DNA of 49,878 bases from Sphingomonadaceae bacterium (GCA_947473355.1 CANJCQ010000024.1:1-49878), one strand, 5' to 3'; shown: positions 1 to 10,328, numbered from the stretch's first letter. Notes: generated by a model not told the origin, from the sequence alone. Numbers and translations: made by a program.

Positions 1-307
1 CCGCCAGTGGCGCGGGGCGGCTACCGGGTCTGGAACCGGGAAAACACTGTTGGCGCGGCATTGTCAGCCGTGCGGGTGCAGATGCGGCCATGCGAGCCTG
101 CCGCGCTGCCCTGGCCGGTCGCCGAAAGGAACGAGCCAGACGCGCTGCGGAAGAGCGCCCCGGCCATTCGCAATAATCCCCGCCCGCCCCCAGCGCGTGC
201 CGCCGACAGGCCCACGCCGACCGCGCGGTTCTGTATCTATTCCAAGGTGTTACAGTCCAGCTCGCCGCCGGATGTTTTTGTGCGCGCAGGTGCTGCAGCC
301 CAGCTGC
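1..307. other. No supportable gene at left edge
   Basis: Short open frames exist on both strands here (for example 7-315 plus and 21-215 minus). None shows a recognisable domain, membrane segment or convincing ribosome binding site, and their composition is arginine-, alanine- and proline-rich, as expected of chance frames in GC-rich DNA. The stretch around 225-260 is less GC-rich than its surroundings and could hold a promoter, but no motif can be named. It lies just beyond the stop codon of the TauE-like gene, so it may include that gene's 3' untranslated end. Confidence 0.4.
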
Positions 308-1045
308 CTATTTAAGCAGCAACTGACCACCCGCCCACAAAGTCAGGGCGGCGGTCAGCCATCGGATAACCTTTTCGGGCAGTAGACGCAGCGCCAGCAG
401 GCTGCCGATCTGGCCGCCAATCACCACCGCGACCAACAGCCAAATCCCCGAATCCAGCGTCTGGACGAAGCGCCCCGCCCCGGCCTTGATCAGTTGCCCG
501 GCAAGGCCGGTGAGGGAATTGATCAGGATAAAAAGACTGGTCGTCGCCGCAATCCGCCGCGCCGAATTCCAGCGGGTGAGATGCAGCAGCGGCGCAAGGA
601 AAATGCCGCCGCCGATGCCGACCAACCCGGCGAGATAACCCAACGGAGCCGCGGCAAACGGCACCCAGCGGGCGAGCGGGGTTGGTTTGGTCTCACTGTC
701 CATCGCGCGCGGCAGCAGCAGCGCGAGGCCGGCAAAGATCAAGCTCGCGCCCAGAGTGAGCAGGAAAGCCTTCTCCTTGATCGGGGTCAGCCCACCCAGA
801 AAGGCCAGCGGCGCTGCGATCAGCGCCAGCATCAGCGCACCGCGCCACGGCACTTGCTTTGCGCGCGCAAAGCGGATGCAGGAGCCGGTAACCACCAGAA
901 TATTGCACGAAAGCGCCAGGATCGGCAGCGCCCGATAGTCGGTATGAGCCAGCGCCAACAGGGCATTGTAGGTCGAGCCGCCGCCAAAGCCGACCGAGGC
1001 ATAAAGCACGGCAGTCGCGAAGAAACCAAACGGCAGCCAAATCAT
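308..1045 (-). CDS. TauE/SafE (TSUP) family membrane permease
   Basis: A 245-residue integral membrane protein of the sulfite exporter TauE/SafE (TSUP) family. It begins with a hydrophobic segment followed by the glycine-rich YASVGFGGGSTYNALLAL, and a related repeat (GYLAGLVGIGGGIFLAPLL) appears near residue 140. This pair of half-repeats with a G-x-G-G-G core is typical of the family, which moves small sulfur-containing or organic anions across the inner membrane. About seven to eight hydrophobic spans are visible. An AAGGA Shine-Dalgarno lies 8 nt before the ATG. It is transcribed in the same direction as secA but is separated from it by a 190-bp gap holding an inverted repeat, so it is probably its own unit. 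The substrate cannot be inferred. Confidence 0.88.
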   Translation of the reverse strand: MIWLPFGFFATAVLYASVGFGGGSTYNALLALAHTDYRALPILALSCNILVVTGSCIRFARAKQVPWRGALMLALIAAPLAFLGGLTPIKEKAFLLTLGASLIFAGLALLLPRAMDSETKPTPLARWVPFAAAPLGYLAGLVGIGGGIFLAPLLHLTRWNSARRIAATTSLFILINSLTGLAGQLIKAGAGRFVQTLDSGIWLLVAVVIGGQIGSLLALRLLPEKVIRWLTAALTLWAGGQLLLK

Positions 1046-1111
1046 CGGTCAGTTCCTTGCGCAGTCCAAACACTACCTATTGCGGCAAATTGATCCACAA
1101 ATCTCCGTTTA

Positions 1112-1196
1112 CCCTGAGCTTGTCGAAGGGCTGCATTCTTCTTCGTGCCCCACGCACTACCTCAAGAACAAGTACGGCCCTTCGACAAGCTCAGGG
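1112..1196. repeat. Inverted-repeat element (CCCTGAGCTTGTCGAAGGG arms)
   Basis: Two perfect 19-nt arms face each other: CCCTGAGCTTGTCGAAGGG at 1112-1130 and its reverse complement at 1178-1196, with a 47-bp spacer. The pair lies between the 3' end of secA and the 5' end of the TauE-like gene. A diverged pair with the same core, in the opposite arm order, occurs at 23771-23839. This looks like a dispersed palindromic repeat of the REP/MITE type. It may also act as a transcription terminator for secA. Confidence 0.8.
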
Positions 1197-1236
1197 CAGA
1201 CGGGTTTGTGGTGATCCCGGTTTTCCGCAATTCTCT

Positions 1237-3957
1237 CTACGTCATCGCGCCGTGGCAGTGCTTGTACTTCTTGCCCGAGCCGCAAGGGCACTGGGCATTT
1301 CGCGAGAGGCCAAGGTCCGCATAGGGATCTGCCCCGAGCGCATCGACTTCACTTCCAAGCGCACCCATCATCGCCATTGCGCCAGGGGTCGCGACATGGC
1401 TGTCGTCATCGCCGGTGAAGGGATCGATATGCCCGGTGAGGAAATCGGGCAGTTCGGGCAGCGACAGGTCAGCCGGGGGCTGCATGGAAAGTTCGCTGTT
1501 GGACAGGATCCGGGTGACATCCTCGCGGATGATCTCGAGCATGCGCTCGAACAGACCGAAGGCCTCCTGCTTGTATTCGTTGATCGGCGTCTTTTGCGCA
1601 TAGGCGCGCAGGAAGACCACCTGGCGCAGCGCATCGAGCGTGGCGAGATGCTCTTTCCAGTAGTGATCAAGCCGCTCCAGCAGCACGCTTTTTTCAACCT
1701 GATGCCAGATTTCAGGATCGTTGCCTGCGCGCAGCCTCTCCACCTTGTCATCTGCCAGCACGATCATTCGCTCGGTGATCGTATCGGGCTCCAGCCCGTC
1801 TTCGGCCAGCCACTCGTCAACCGGCACTTCGACCCCGAGCACGTCCATGGCCCGTTCGCGCAGGCCATCAAGGTCCCATTTTTCAGGGTAAGATCCGGGC
1901 GGGCAGGCATCGCCGACCAGCGTGTTGACCGTGTCATGGCGCATATCGACGACGACATCGTCGACCTTGTCGGCATCCATGATGTCGGCGCGCTGTTCGT
2001 AGATCACCTTGCGCTGATCATTCATCACGTCATCGTATTCGACGACCTGCTTGCGCACATCATAATTGCGCGCCTCAACCTTTTTCTGCGCGGTCTCGAT
2101 GGCCTTTGACAGCCACTTGGAACCAATCGCCTCGCCATCGGCAAGGTTCGAATTCATCATCCGCGAGAACAATGTGTCAGGCCCGAAGATGCGCAGCAGA
2201 TCGTCTTCAAGGCACAGATAAAAGCGCGAGAGGCCTGGATCGCCCTGGCGGCCCGAACGACCGCGCAGCTGGTTATCAATGCGGCGGCTTTCGTGCCGCT
2301 CGGTGCCGAGCACAAACAGCCCGCCAGCATCGAGCACCTGTTGCTTTTCGACTTCGATCTCGGCCTTGATCCGCTCGATGGCACTCTCGCGCTCGGGGCC
2401 TTCGGGCACGTCCTTCAATTCGTCGTTGACGAGGAATTCGAGGTTGCCGCCCAGCTTGATGTCAGTGCCACGCCCCGCCATGTTGGTGGCAATGGTGACC
2501 GCGCCAAGCCGCCCCGCCTGCGCCACGATATGCGCTTCCATCTCGTGGAAACGGGCGTTGAGGACGTTGTGCTTGACGCCTTCCTTGTTCAGGAATTCGG
2601 AAAGCAGCTCGCTCTTTTCGATCGACACCGTGCCGACCAGAACTGGCTGGCCCAGCTCGCTCTGCAACTTGATGCGCTTGGCGATGGCAGCGAACTTGTC
2701 GAGCGTGTTCTTGTAGAATTCGTCTTCCTCGTCGATGCGTTCGACCGGAACGTTGGTGGGGATCGAGACCACGTTCATCTTGTAGATGTCGAAGAATTCC
2801 TGAGCCTCGGTCGCCGCGGTGCCGGTCATGCCCGAAATCTTGGGATACATCCGGAAATAGTTCTGGAATGTGATCGAAGCCATGGTCTGGTTTTCGGGCT
2901 CGATCTGAACCCCTTCTTTGGCCTCGACTGCCTGATGCAGCCCGTTCGACCAGCGCCGCCCGTCCATCATCCGGCCAGTGAATTCATCGATGATGATGAC
3001 CTTGTCGTCCTTGACGATATAGTCGGTGTCACGCTTGAACATGACATTGGCCTTGAGCGACTGATCGAGGTGATGGACCACCTGGGTATTTTCGATATCG
3101 TAGAGATTGGAGCCGATCAGCATCCCGGCGTCTTCCAGCAGGCGCTCCACCCGCTCGACGCCGTCCTCGGTCAGGGTGATGCTCTTGCTCTTTTCGTCAG
3201 CCTCGTAATCCTCGGGCACGATCTGCTTCACGATGGCATCGACCGAAATATATAGGTCGGTCTTGTCGTCGGTCGGGCCGGAAATGATCAGTGGCGTGCG
3301 CGCTTCGTCGATCAGGATCGAATCCACCTCGTCGACAATGGCATGGTTGAACGGCCGATGGACCATCTGGCTGCGTTCCTGCTTCATGTTGTCGCGCAGG
3401 TAATCGAAGCCGAGCTCGTTGTTGGTGGCATAGGTGATGTCGGAGTTATAGGCCTCGCGCCGTTCCTCTTCGCTGAGATTTGGCACGATGACGCCATATG
3501 TCATGCCGAGGAAGTTATAGATCTGCCCCATCCAGTCGGCATCGCGGCGCGCGAGATAATCGTTGACCGTGACGACATGGACGCCCTTGCCTTCAAGCGC
3601 ATTGAGATAGACCGCGAGCGTCGCGGCCAGGGTCTTGCCCTCACCGGTCTTCATTTCAGCAATTTCGCCGCGATGGAGCACCACGCCGCCGATCATCTGA
3701 ACATCGAAATGCCGCATCCCGAGCACGCGCTGCGATGCCTCGCGGACCGTGGCGAAGGCCTCGGGGAGCAGATCGTCGAGGTCTTCTCCTGCTTCCAGAC
3801 GCGCCCGGAAGCGCTCTGTCTGTCCGGTCAGTTCGTCGTCACTCATCGCCGCGAGGGTCGGCTCGAAACCATTGATCTGCTGCACGATCTTGTCGAGCGA
3901 CTTGACGTAGCGGTCGTTGGATGAGCCAAACATGGCTTTGGCAATCTTGCCGAACAT
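1237..3957 (-). CDS. secA: Preprotein translocase ATPase SecA
   Basis: A full-length SecA (906 residues), the peripheral ATPase that drives unfolded preproteins through SecYEG. Visible features are Walker A MKTGEGKT at 102-109, the DEAD-like [20 protein letters not shown] near 208-227 (Walker B plus the invariant DEARTPL motif), the preprotein-crosslinking region, motif VI ([13 protein letters not shown]), and the C-terminal zinc-binding tail [14 protein letters not shown] that binds SecB and phospholipid. The start is supported by AGGA about 9 nt upstream of the ATG. A short secreted-protein gene lies upstream on the same strand, and an inverted repeat lies just beyond the stop. Confidence 0.98.
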   Translation of the reverse strand: MFGKIAKAMFGSSNDRYVKSLDKIVQQINGFEPTLAAMSDDELTGQTERFRARLEAGEDLDDLLPEAFATVREASQRVLGMRHFDVQMIGGVVLHRGEIAEMKTGEGKTLAATLAVYLNALEGKGVHVVTVNDYLARRDADWMGQIYNFLGMTYGVIVPNLSEEERREAYNSDITYATNNELGFDYLRDNMKQERSQMVHRPFNHAIVDEVDSILIDEARTPLIISGPTDDKTDLYISVDAIVKQIVPEDYEADEKSKSITLTEDGVERVERLLEDAGMLIGSNLYDIENTQVVHHLDQSLKANVMFKRDTDYIVKDDKVIIIDEFTGRMMDGRRWSNGLHQAVEAKEGVQIEPENQTMASITFQNYFRMYPKISGMTGTAATEAQEFFDIYKMNVVSIPTNVPVERIDEEDEFYKNTLDKFAAIAKRIKLQSELGQPVLVGTVSIEKSELLSEFLNKEGVKHNVLNARFHEMEAHIVAQAGRLGAVTIATNMAGRGTDIKLGGNLEFLVNDELKDVPEGPERESAIERIKAEIEVEKQQVLDAGGLFVLGTERHESRRIDNQLRGRSGRQGDPGLSRFYLCLEDDLLRIFGPDTLFSRMMNSNLADGEAIGSKWLSKAIETAQKKVEARNYDVRKQVVEYDDVMNDQRKVIYEQRADIMDADKVDDVVVDMRHDTVNTLVGDACPPGSYPEKWDLDGLRERAMDVLGVEVPVDEWLAEDGLEPDTITERMIVLADDKVERLRAGNDPEIWHQVEKSVLLERLDHYWKEHLATLDALRQVVFLRAYAQKTPINEYKQEAFGLFERMLEIIREDVTRILSNSELSMQPPADLSLPELPDFLTGHIDPFTGDDDSHVATPGAMAMMGALGSEVDALGADPYADLGLSRNAQCPCGSGKKYKHCHGAMT

Positions 3958-4054
3958 ATGGGAATTCCTGCTATTTAATGAGAGCCGGATACAGCACGAA
4001 TGGCGTCATTGCGCCTGTGCTCACCCGGAAGAATGGCGGAAATGCGAGGGCGCG

Positions 4055-4324
4055 CTATTCGCGCGAGCGGTCGATTCCTGTGAGGACCGTGGGGGTCGGC
4101 GCAGTGCGCTGAGGCGTGAAGGGCTGGCTCGTGAGAAGCCGCGAGACACTGTCAGAAGCTGGCCTGCTAGCGATCTGGCTGACAACCGGCGCCCGCTTGC
4201 TGACGCTGGTAAGCTGCACCGCCACTTCCGCCCCGGCAGCCCCGCCAATGCGCGCCTGAACCGGCGCAATTTGCGCAACCAGCCCGGTGAGCAGGGCAAG
4301 TAGAGTGAGCAGAAGACGTGTCAT
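4055..4324 (-). CDS. Small predicted secreted protein, unknown function
   Basis: An 89-residue product from the ATG at 4324 (MTRLLLTLLALLTGLVAQ...). The N-terminus is a classic signal peptide with a likely cleavage after VQA, leaving a basic, serine/threonine/proline-rich tail with no recognisable domain. Upstream in-frame ATGs at 4381 and 4396 would add residues before the hydrophobic stretch. None of the candidate starts has a strong Shine-Dalgarno, and I prefer 4324 because it places the signal peptide at the N-terminus. The gene lies between secA and divergent argJ. It could be a chance frame, but the signal-peptide structure argues for a real gene. Confidence 0.5.
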   Translation of the reverse strand: MTRLLLTLLALLTGLVAQIAPVQARIGGAAGAEVAVQLTSVSKRAPVVSQIASRPASDSVSRLLTSQPFTPQRTAPTPTVLTGIDRSRE

Positions 4325-4404
4325 CCGCGGGGACAGATAGGGAATGTTGAGTCGCGCGTCCAGTCCTCGCACGATCCGCATGGACGCGAAGTGCATCGGA
4401 AACT

Positions 4405-5643
4405 ATGGCATCAGCCATGTCCGAAGCCAAATCCCCCCTCGCCCAGCCCTTCCCTGCCATGCCGCAGATCGCAGGCGTCACCCCGCGCATTGCCCGCGCG
4501 GGATACAAGGATTGGGGCCGCTGCGATCTGACCTATGTCGAGCTGGCTGAAGGCACCGCAGTGGCCGGCGTGTTCACACGCAATGTCTGTTGCTCGACCG
4601 AAGTCGAAATGGGCCGCGAGGCGGTCAAGACGGGCAGCGCGCGGGCGCTGGTGGTCAATGCCGGGAACAGCAATGCCTTCACCGGCTATCGCGGCCGCGA
4701 GGCTGTCGAGCAGATCATGAACCAGGTGGCGCAGCATCTGGGCTGCGATCCGAGCGAGGTTTTCGTTTCCTCGACCGGCGTCATCGGCGTGCCGCTTCCG
4801 CTCGACAAGGCGCAAGCCGGGGTCGCCATTGTGCTGCAGGCTGCGCCCTGTTCGTGGGAAGATGCCGCGCGCACCATCGGCACCACCGACACATTCCCCA
4901 AGGGCGCCGCCATGCAGGCCGTGGTTGGCGACAAGACGGTTACGCTTGCCGGGATCATCAAGGGCAGCGGCATGATCGCGCCCGATATGGCTACGATGCT
5001 GGGTTACGTGTTCACTGACGCCGCCATTGCGCCCGCCTTCCTGCAGGAGCTGCTCTCCGCAGCCAACGCCAAGAGCTTCAGCTGCATCACTGTCGACAGC
5101 GACACTTCTACCAGCGACACCGTGCTGACCTTCGCCACCGGCAAGGCCGGCAATGCGCCAATCGAAAGCTTCGACAGCCCCGGCGCCGATGCCTTTGCCG
5201 CCGCGCTTGAGGCAGTATGCAACCAGCTCGCTCACCTCGTCGTGCGCGATGGCGAAGGGGCGCAGAAGTTCATTTCCATCGAAGTCACTGGTGCGGTCAG
5301 CGATGACAGTGCGAGGCGGATCGGCCTAGCCATCGCCAACTCGCCGCTGGTCAAAACGGCCATCGCGGGGGAGGATGCAAACTGGGGCCGCGTCGTCATG
5401 GCCGTGGGCAAGGCCGGCGAGCCTGCCAACCGTGACAAGCTGGCGATCCGCTTTGCCGACAAATGGGTAGCGCAGGCGGGCCTTGCTGCGGACAGCTACG
5501 ACGAGGCACCGGTCGCCGAGCATCTCAAGGGGAAGGAAATCAGCATCGGTGTCGATATCGGGCTTGGCGAAGGCCGCGCGACAGTGTGGACCTGCGACCT
5601 GACGCATGGCTACATTTCGATCAACGCGGATTATCGTAGCTGA
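4405..5643 (+). CDS. argJ: ArgJ: glutamate N-acetyltransferase / N-acetylglutamate synthase
   Basis: Ornithine acetyltransferase of arginine biosynthesis. It transfers the acetyl group from N-acetylornithine to glutamate, and in bifunctional members also makes N-acetylglutamate from acetyl-CoA. The precursor cleaves itself into alpha and beta chains before the nucleophilic threonine in KGSGMIAPDMATML; here that is Thr197. Other conserved blocks are VNAGNSNAFTG, FVSSTGVIG and the C-terminal GEDANWGRV. Length (412 aa) is normal. The start may be 4405 (weak GGAA upstream) or the in-frame ATG at 4417. The stop overlaps the next gene by one base (TGATG), indicating translational coupling. Confidence 0.96.
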   Translation: MASAMSEAKSPLAQPFPAMPQIAGVTPRIARAGYKDWGRCDLTYVELAEGTAVAGVFTRNVCCSTEVEMGREAVKTGSARALVVNAGNSNAFTGYRGREAVEQIMNQVAQHLGCDPSEVFVSSTGVIGVPLPLDKAQAGVAIVLQAAPCSWEDAARTIGTTDTFPKGAAMQAVVGDKTVTLAGIIKGSGMIAPDMATMLGYVFTDAAIAPAFLQELLSAANAKSFSCITVDSDTSTSDTVLTFATGKAGNAPIESFDSPGADAFAAALEAVCNQLAHLVVRDGEGAQKFISIEVTGAVSDDSARRIGLAIANSPLVKTAIAGEDANWGRVVMAVGKAGEPANRDKLAIRFADKWVAQAGLAADSYDEAPVAEHLKGKEISIGVDIGLGEGRATVWTCDLTHGYISINADYRS

Positions 5644-6443
5644 TGGACGCCCTCACCCGCGCCGTCCAGGCCATCATGCAGGACGCCGCGACCCGCGCCA
5701 TCCTGCCGCACTACCAGTCGCTCGCTGCGCACCAGATCGAGGACAAGGCGGCAGATGATGTCGTCACCGTGGCTGATCATGAGAGCGAGGAAATCCTTGC
5801 CGCAGGGCTCGCCCGCCTGCTGCCAGAGGCGGCGATTGTCGGCGAGGAAGCGGCCCATGCCGATCCGTCATTGCTCGACAAGCTCGGCGATGCGCTGTGC
5901 TGGATCATCGATCCGGTCGACGGCACCAACAATTATGCGCAAGGCCGCCCGCCGTTCGGTATCCTCGTCGCTCTGGCCGAGGCAGGCGATACAGTCGCGG
6001 GCTGGATACTCGATCCGCTGACCGGCAGATTCTGCCATGCAGCGCGCGGGCAAGGCGCGTTCATCGGCGAGGACCGAATATTCGCGCGCACCAGCGGGCA
6101 GGAACCCGCCATCGCCGCCATATCGCTGGTCTTCGCCGATCCCGCCCGCCGCGAGGCTCTGCGTAACGAGATTGCCCCGCACTACACGCTGGTCGACATC
6201 CCGCGCTGTGCGGCGGAGCAATATCCCCGGTTGGTGCTGGGGCAGAATGATGTGTCAGTCTTCGAGCGCACCCATTCCTGGGACCACGCCGCCGGGGTTT
6301 TGTTCGTCAATGAAGCGGGCGGCAAGGCCGCGCGACCTGACGGCTCGCCCTATCGGGTCGATGAGCCGGGGCGGACCGGCCTGCTCGGCGCGGCCAGCCC
6401 GGCCCTGTGGGACGAACTGGCGGAGCGCATAGCTGAAATCTAG
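5643..6443 (+). CDS. Inositol monophosphatase family phosphatase
   Basis: A 266-residue Mg2+-dependent phosphatase of the inositol monophosphatase superfamily. The metal-binding signature WIIDPVDGTNNYAQG is near residue 90, preceded by the upstream metal Glu in IVGEEA, and the second motif WDHAAGVLFVNEAGG is near residue 215. Members dephosphorylate inositol-1-phosphate, histidinol phosphate, fructose-1,6-bisphosphate or PAP, and the exact substrate cannot be read from the sequence. The ATG shares its first base with the argJ stop, so the two are probably co-transcribed. Its 3' end overlaps that of convergent trxA by 4 bp. Confidence 0.9.
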   Translation: MDALTRAVQAIMQDAATRAILPHYQSLAAHQIEDKAADDVVTVADHESEEILAAGLARLLPEAAIVGEEAAHADPSLLDKLGDALCWIIDPVDGTNNYAQGRPPFGILVALAEAGDTVAGWILDPLTGRFCHAARGQGAFIGEDRIFARTSGQEPAIAAISLVFADPARREALRNEIAPHYTLVDIPRCAAEQYPRLVLGQNDVSVFERTHSWDHAAGVLFVNEAGGKAARPDGSPYRVDEPGRTGLLGAASPALWDELAERIAEI

Positions 6444-6760
6444 AGCTCGCCCTCAAGCCAGCCCTTGAGCTGGCTCTTGGGTGCAGCGCCCAGCTTCTGG
6501 GCGACTTGCTTGCCGTTCTTGAAAAGAATCATCAGCGGGATCGACTGCACGCCCATTTCGCCGGAAATCTTGGTGTTCTCCATGATATCCATCTTGGCGA
6601 TGGTCACTTTGCCCGCCAATTCCTCGCTGATTTCCTCGAGCGCGGGGGCGATCATCTTGCAGGGGCCACACCAGTCGGCCCAGAAATCGACCAGCACGGG
6701 CAGCTCGGAATCGAGCACATCGGCTTGCCAGCTGGCATCGGTGACATGTTTGGTGGCCAT
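6440..6760 (-). CDS. trxA: Thioredoxin
   Basis: A 106-residue cytoplasmic thioredoxin with the redox-active WCGPC (Cys31, Cys34) in the context DFWADWCGPCKMIAP, plus the cis-proline loop in VQSIPLMILFKNG. It reduces disulfides in partners such as ribonucleotide reductase, and possibly the arsenate reductase encoded later in this window. A good AGGAG lies 7 nt before the ATG. It follows addA after 73 bp, so it may be partly read from the addBA operon, though the gap allows its own promoter. Its stop codon overlaps that of the convergent phosphatase gene. Confidence 0.97.
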   Translation of the reverse strand: MATKHVTDASWQADVLDSELPVLVDFWADWCGPCKMIAPALEEISEELAGKVTIAKMDIMENTKISGEMGVQSIPLMILFKNGKQVAQKLGAAPKSQLKGWLEGEL

Positions 6761-6833
6761 GATAAATCTCCTGTTCGGTTATGGCTCTATCTAGGACGCA
6801 GCGGCGCGAAGGCAACGGCAAAGCGCCAAAGCT

Positions 6834-9800
6834 TTACTGCGCGATCTGCAAGGCCTGCTTGAGCGGGATCAAAACATCGGCGGGAATGGCAATAAGGCGG
6901 GGCGTCTGGGTGTAAAGCAGCGCCGCCTCTACTGCACGACCAGGGTAGGCCGCTTCCAGCGCCGCAGCATAAGCAGCCATCTGCCGCAGGACGGCCACAG
7001 GCACCGCCTCAAGGCCTTCGGGCGGGCGGCGGGCGGTCTTGTAGTCGATCAGGCGTATCCGTTCCTTGCCGATCAGCAGCCGGTCAATCGTGCCTGCTAC
7101 CATCCGGTCGCCGACCAGCGCCGCAATCGGCACTTCGGCCAGCGCCTCCACGCCAAACAGGTCAGCCCATTCGGGCTCGGATAGCACCCGCAGCGCATGC
7201 GCCAGCAATTCGCCGCGCGCCGCTTCGGGCAAATCCGGCGCATTGCGCGCCAGCCAGCGCAGCCCCGCCTCACTGCGGCTTTCCGTTGCAATTGCGGGCA
7301 GCCGCTCAAGCAGCTTGTGGATCAAGACCCCGCGCTGCGCCGCCTGGCTGCGTTCGCCCGGCGGCCAGGGCGGATCGGTCGAAACATCCTCGCTCAGCGA
7401 CGATGGCGCGAGCGGCCGGGGCGGGCGCGGTTCGGCGCCGGCGGGAGCCCTGAGCCATTGGGGCAGGTCCTCGGTCTGTTGCACTGGCACGGAAATGGCC
7501 TCGAACGGCACCAGAACGGGCTGGGTGCCCCATTCGAGCCGCGAGCCCCAGAGTGCATCGCTGACCCAGTCATCGGTCCCGAACAGCAAACGAAGCTGGG
7601 CATACCAGCTGCTCTCCGGCACTTCGCCCTTGTCGCGCGTCGTCAGTGCCCCGGCGACAAACAATGCCTCTTCCGCCCGGGTCATCGCCACATAGAGCAG
7701 CCGCCAGTGCTCCTGCTCCATTTCGGCTTCGAGCTTTTCATAAGCCTCGCCAATCCGTCCGACCCGGTCGTGCTTGCCAAGGCCAGGCAGCGGCAGCAGG
7801 CGTTCCTCGTTGTATGGATCGGCAAGATCAAGCTTTTCGCCCGGCCCGCGCCCCGGATCGCCGGTGGCGTCGGCAAGTATCACAATCGGTGCCTGCAACC
7901 CCTTGGCGCCATGCACGGTCATCACTCGCACCAGCCCCTCAGCCGAATCCGCTTCGCGCTTGAGCTCGCCTTCCCCGGCATCAAACCAGGCGAGAAATCC
8001 CGCCAGACTGGGCGCGGTGCTCGCGGCATAGGCGTGGGCGGCATTGAGCAATTCGTCGATCGGATCATTGGCCTCGCGGCCCAGACGGGCAACCAGCTTG
8101 CGCCGAGCCTGCCATGGCCCGACCAGCAGCCAGTGCAGCAGGGCCTGCGGCGGATCATAATCCGCTTTGGCCAGCAATTCGCCCAGCTGATCGACCGCTG
8201 CGGCAACTTCAGGATGCGATGTCTTGCGCAGATGCGCCCACAGCGTCACCCCGGCCTTGTAGTCCTCCTGCTCGCGGTAGCCATGTTGCAGCAGTTGTTC
8301 CTGGCTCCAGCCCAGCAGCGGCGAGACCAGCAGATTGGCCAGCGTCAGATCGTCAAACGGCTGCGCGGCAAAACGCAGCGCCGCGACGAGATCACGCACC
8401 GCCAGCGGAGCGCCAAGCCGCAGCCGGTCGACGCCCGCCACCGGCACGCCCGCCGCATGCAGCCGCGCCACGATTAGCCCTGCCAGCTCGCGCCGCTTGC
8501 GCACCAGAACCATGACATCGCCGGCATTGGCCGCTCGGCTGCCGCCCTTCAACAGCGGGAAGCCGCCATCGATCCATGATTTGACCTGTTGGGCAATCTG
8601 TTCGGCCAGCAGGCGATCCGGCTTGGACAGCCAGCTTTGGGCACCCTCATCCGACTCATCAGGTTCGTCGTCATCATCTGCCGCTGCACCGACCGGACGC
8701 CACAGGGCGACATAGCCCGGCAGATCATCGCCCTTATGCTGTTCGGGTTCATCTTTCAGCCCGAACTGCGCATGGCCGACTTCACCAATGGCCCGGTCGA
8801 CAAAATCGAGCACTGGCTGCACCGTGCGGAAAGAGCGATCGAGATTGAGGTCGTGCAGTTCCTGCGGGCGATAATTGCTGCGCAGTTTGCGGGCGTTCTC
8901 TTCCGCCCCGTCCATATAGGCCTTGACCCGCTGCTTGGCCCTTTCGAAATTCTCCGGGCTCGTGCCCTGAAACCTGAAAATCGCCTGCTTGTAATCGCCG
9001 ACCACGAACAAGGTCCGCATGGCATCGCCGCGCTGGCCCTCGCCGGAGAAATATTCCTGCGCCAGCCCATCCAGAATGATCCGCCACTGTGCCGCATTGG
9101 TATCCTGCGCTTCATCGACGAGGATATGATCGAACTGGCGATCGAGCTTGTAGCCGATCCACTGGGCATAGCCCGAATTGGTCAGCAGATCGGCGGCCAT
9201 GCGGATCTGGTCATCGAAATCGATCAGCCCCTCGCGCTGCTTTGCATCCTGCCAGGCGAGCGCAAAGGCCCGGCCGAGCCGGAAGGCCGGGACCAGCCGC
9301 TCGGCGAGCGCCAGAAGGGCACGCATGTCGCGGATGCGCTGCATCGATTGCAACACATTGAGTCCCGCTTCCTCGAAGCTCTCTTCAAACTTGAGGACAT
9401 TCTTCTTGTTCTTGACTGTGTCCGTCTGGGTGAACAGCACCTTGAACAGCGCGTCGAACTGGTCGAGCCGCCCCTCGGTCTCGGACTCCAGCCATTCCGT
9501 GATGCAGGCTGCAGCTGCCTCGCCGGTCTTGGTCGGCCATTGCCGGTAGGCCGAAAGGCAGCATTGCAGCGCGTCGATATCGAACTGGTCGTCATCGCAC
9601 AGCGCCTCAACAGAAGTCTGATCTGCGCCCGGCGGCAGGCCCAGCAGCCGCTCGACATTGGGCCGCATCGGCTCCTGCCAGCCGCCCGGTCCGAACCAGG
9701 CCTCACGCGCGCCGGCGCAGCGCAGCAGCCAGTCCTCGACTGCGTCGGGCCCCATGCTGAGGCTTAGATCGGCGAGCGCGATGAGCAATTGCGGATCGCC

Positions 9801-10328
9801 CATCGGATCGCTCTCCGCCGCGACCAGCAAGTCGGCCAGCACCTGGCGCTGCAGCAGCACCCGCTCGCGATCTTCCATCGCCCGCGTGCCGGGGATCAGT
9901 TCGGCTTCGAGCGGAAAGGCTCCCAGCAACCACTGCGAGAAGGCGTGGATCGTATCGATCCGCAGGCCTCCGCCCGGGCAATCAAGCACTGAGGCGAACA
10001 GCGTGCGGGCGCGGGCGAGGACGGCCGGGCCGATATCGGCACCGATGGCCTTGAGCTCTGCCGCCAGACGCGTGTCATCGAGCCGCACCCACAGCGCCAG
10101 CCGGTCGTTGATCCGGTTCGCCATTTCGGTGGCCCCGGCCTTGGTGAATGTGAGGCACAGCACCTGGCCGGGCTCCACCCCGGGCTTGAGCAGCAACCGC
10201 AGCACCCGCGACGACAGCACCTGCGTCTTGCCGGTCCCCGCCGAGGCGGAAAGCCAGACCGTGCGATCAGGCGCCACGGCCTGCATCTGCTGTTGTGACA
10301 GCGACTGGGGCTTGCGGGGAGTGCTCAT
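6834..10328 (-). CDS. addA: AddA: double-strand break repair helicase-nuclease
   Basis: Alphaproteobacterial AddA (1164 aa), a UvrD-like superfamily 1 helicase fused to a C-terminal RecB-type nuclease. It processes double-strand ends for RecA with AddB. Walker A SASAGTGKT lies at 28-36, Walker B/motif II (ILVDEAQDTNAAQW) near residue 400, and helicase motifs V-VI (RVMTVHGAKGLQ, YVAMTRAEE) follow. The nuclease motif LIDYKT (Asp1095, Lys1097) is preceded by GTIDRL. The ATG overlaps the addB stop by 4 bp (ATGA), so translation is coupled. No missing catalytic residue was noticed. Confidence 0.96.
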   Translation of the reverse strand: MSTPRKPQSLSQQQMQAVAPDRTVWLSASAGTGKTQVLSSRVLRLLLKPGVEPGQVLCLTFTKAGATEMANRINDRLALWVRLDDTRLAAELKAIGADIGPAVLARARTLFASVLDCPGGGLRIDTIHAFSQWLLGAFPLEAELIPGTRAMEDRERVLLQRQVLADLLVAAESDPMGDPQLLIALADLSLSMGPDAVEDWLLRCAGAREAWFGPGGWQEPMRPNVERLLGLPPGADQTSVEALCDDDQFDIDALQCCLSAYRQWPTKTGEAAAACITEWLESETEGRLDQFDALFKVLFTQTDTVKNKKNVLKFEESFEEAGLNVLQSMQRIRDMRALLALAERLVPAFRLGRAFALAWQDAKQREGLIDFDDQIRMAADLLTNSGYAQWIGYKLDRQFDHILVDEAQDTNAAQWRIILDGLAQEYFSGEGQRGDAMRTLFVVGDYKQAIFRFQGTSPENFERAKQRVKAYMDGAEENARKLRSNYRPQELHDLNLDRSFRTVQPVLDFVDRAIGEVGHAQFGLKDEPEQHKGDDLPGYVALWRPVGAAADDDDEPDESDEGAQSWLSKPDRLLAEQIAQQVKSWIDGGFPLLKGGSRAANAGDVMVLVRKRRELAGLIVARLHAAGVPVAGVDRLRLGAPLAVRDLVAALRFAAQPFDDLTLANLLVSPLLGWSQEQLLQHGYREQEDYKAGVTLWAHLRKTSHPEVAAAVDQLGELLAKADYDPPQALLHWLLVGPWQARRKLVARLGREANDPIDELLNAAHAYAASTAPSLAGFLAWFDAGEGELKREADSAEGLVRVMTVHGAKGLQAPIVILADATGDPGRGPGEKLDLADPYNEERLLPLPGLGKHDRVGRIGEAYEKLEAEMEQEHWRLLYVAMTRAEEALFVAGALTTRDKGEVPESSWYAQLRLLFGTDDWVSDALWGSRLEWGTQPVLVPFEAISVPVQQTEDLPQWLRAPAGAEPRPPRPLAPSSLSEDVSTDPPWPPGERSQAAQRGVLIHKLLERLPAIATESRSEAGLRWLARNAPDLPEAARGELLAHALRVLSEPEWADLFGVEALAEVPIAALVGDRMVAGTIDRLLIGKERIRLIDYKTARRPPEGLEAVPVAVLRQMAAYAAALEAAYPGRAVEAALLYTQTPRLIAIPADVLIPLKQALQIAQ

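Noticed and set aside
1057..3255. Long plus-strand open frames opposite secA
   Set aside because: They mirror the conserved secA coding strand, show no domain, and arise from high GC at third positions.
7066..9767. Several long plus-strand frames opposite addA
   Set aside because: Antisense to a full-length, motif-complete AddA; composition is Arg/Pro/Ala-rich with no recognisable family.
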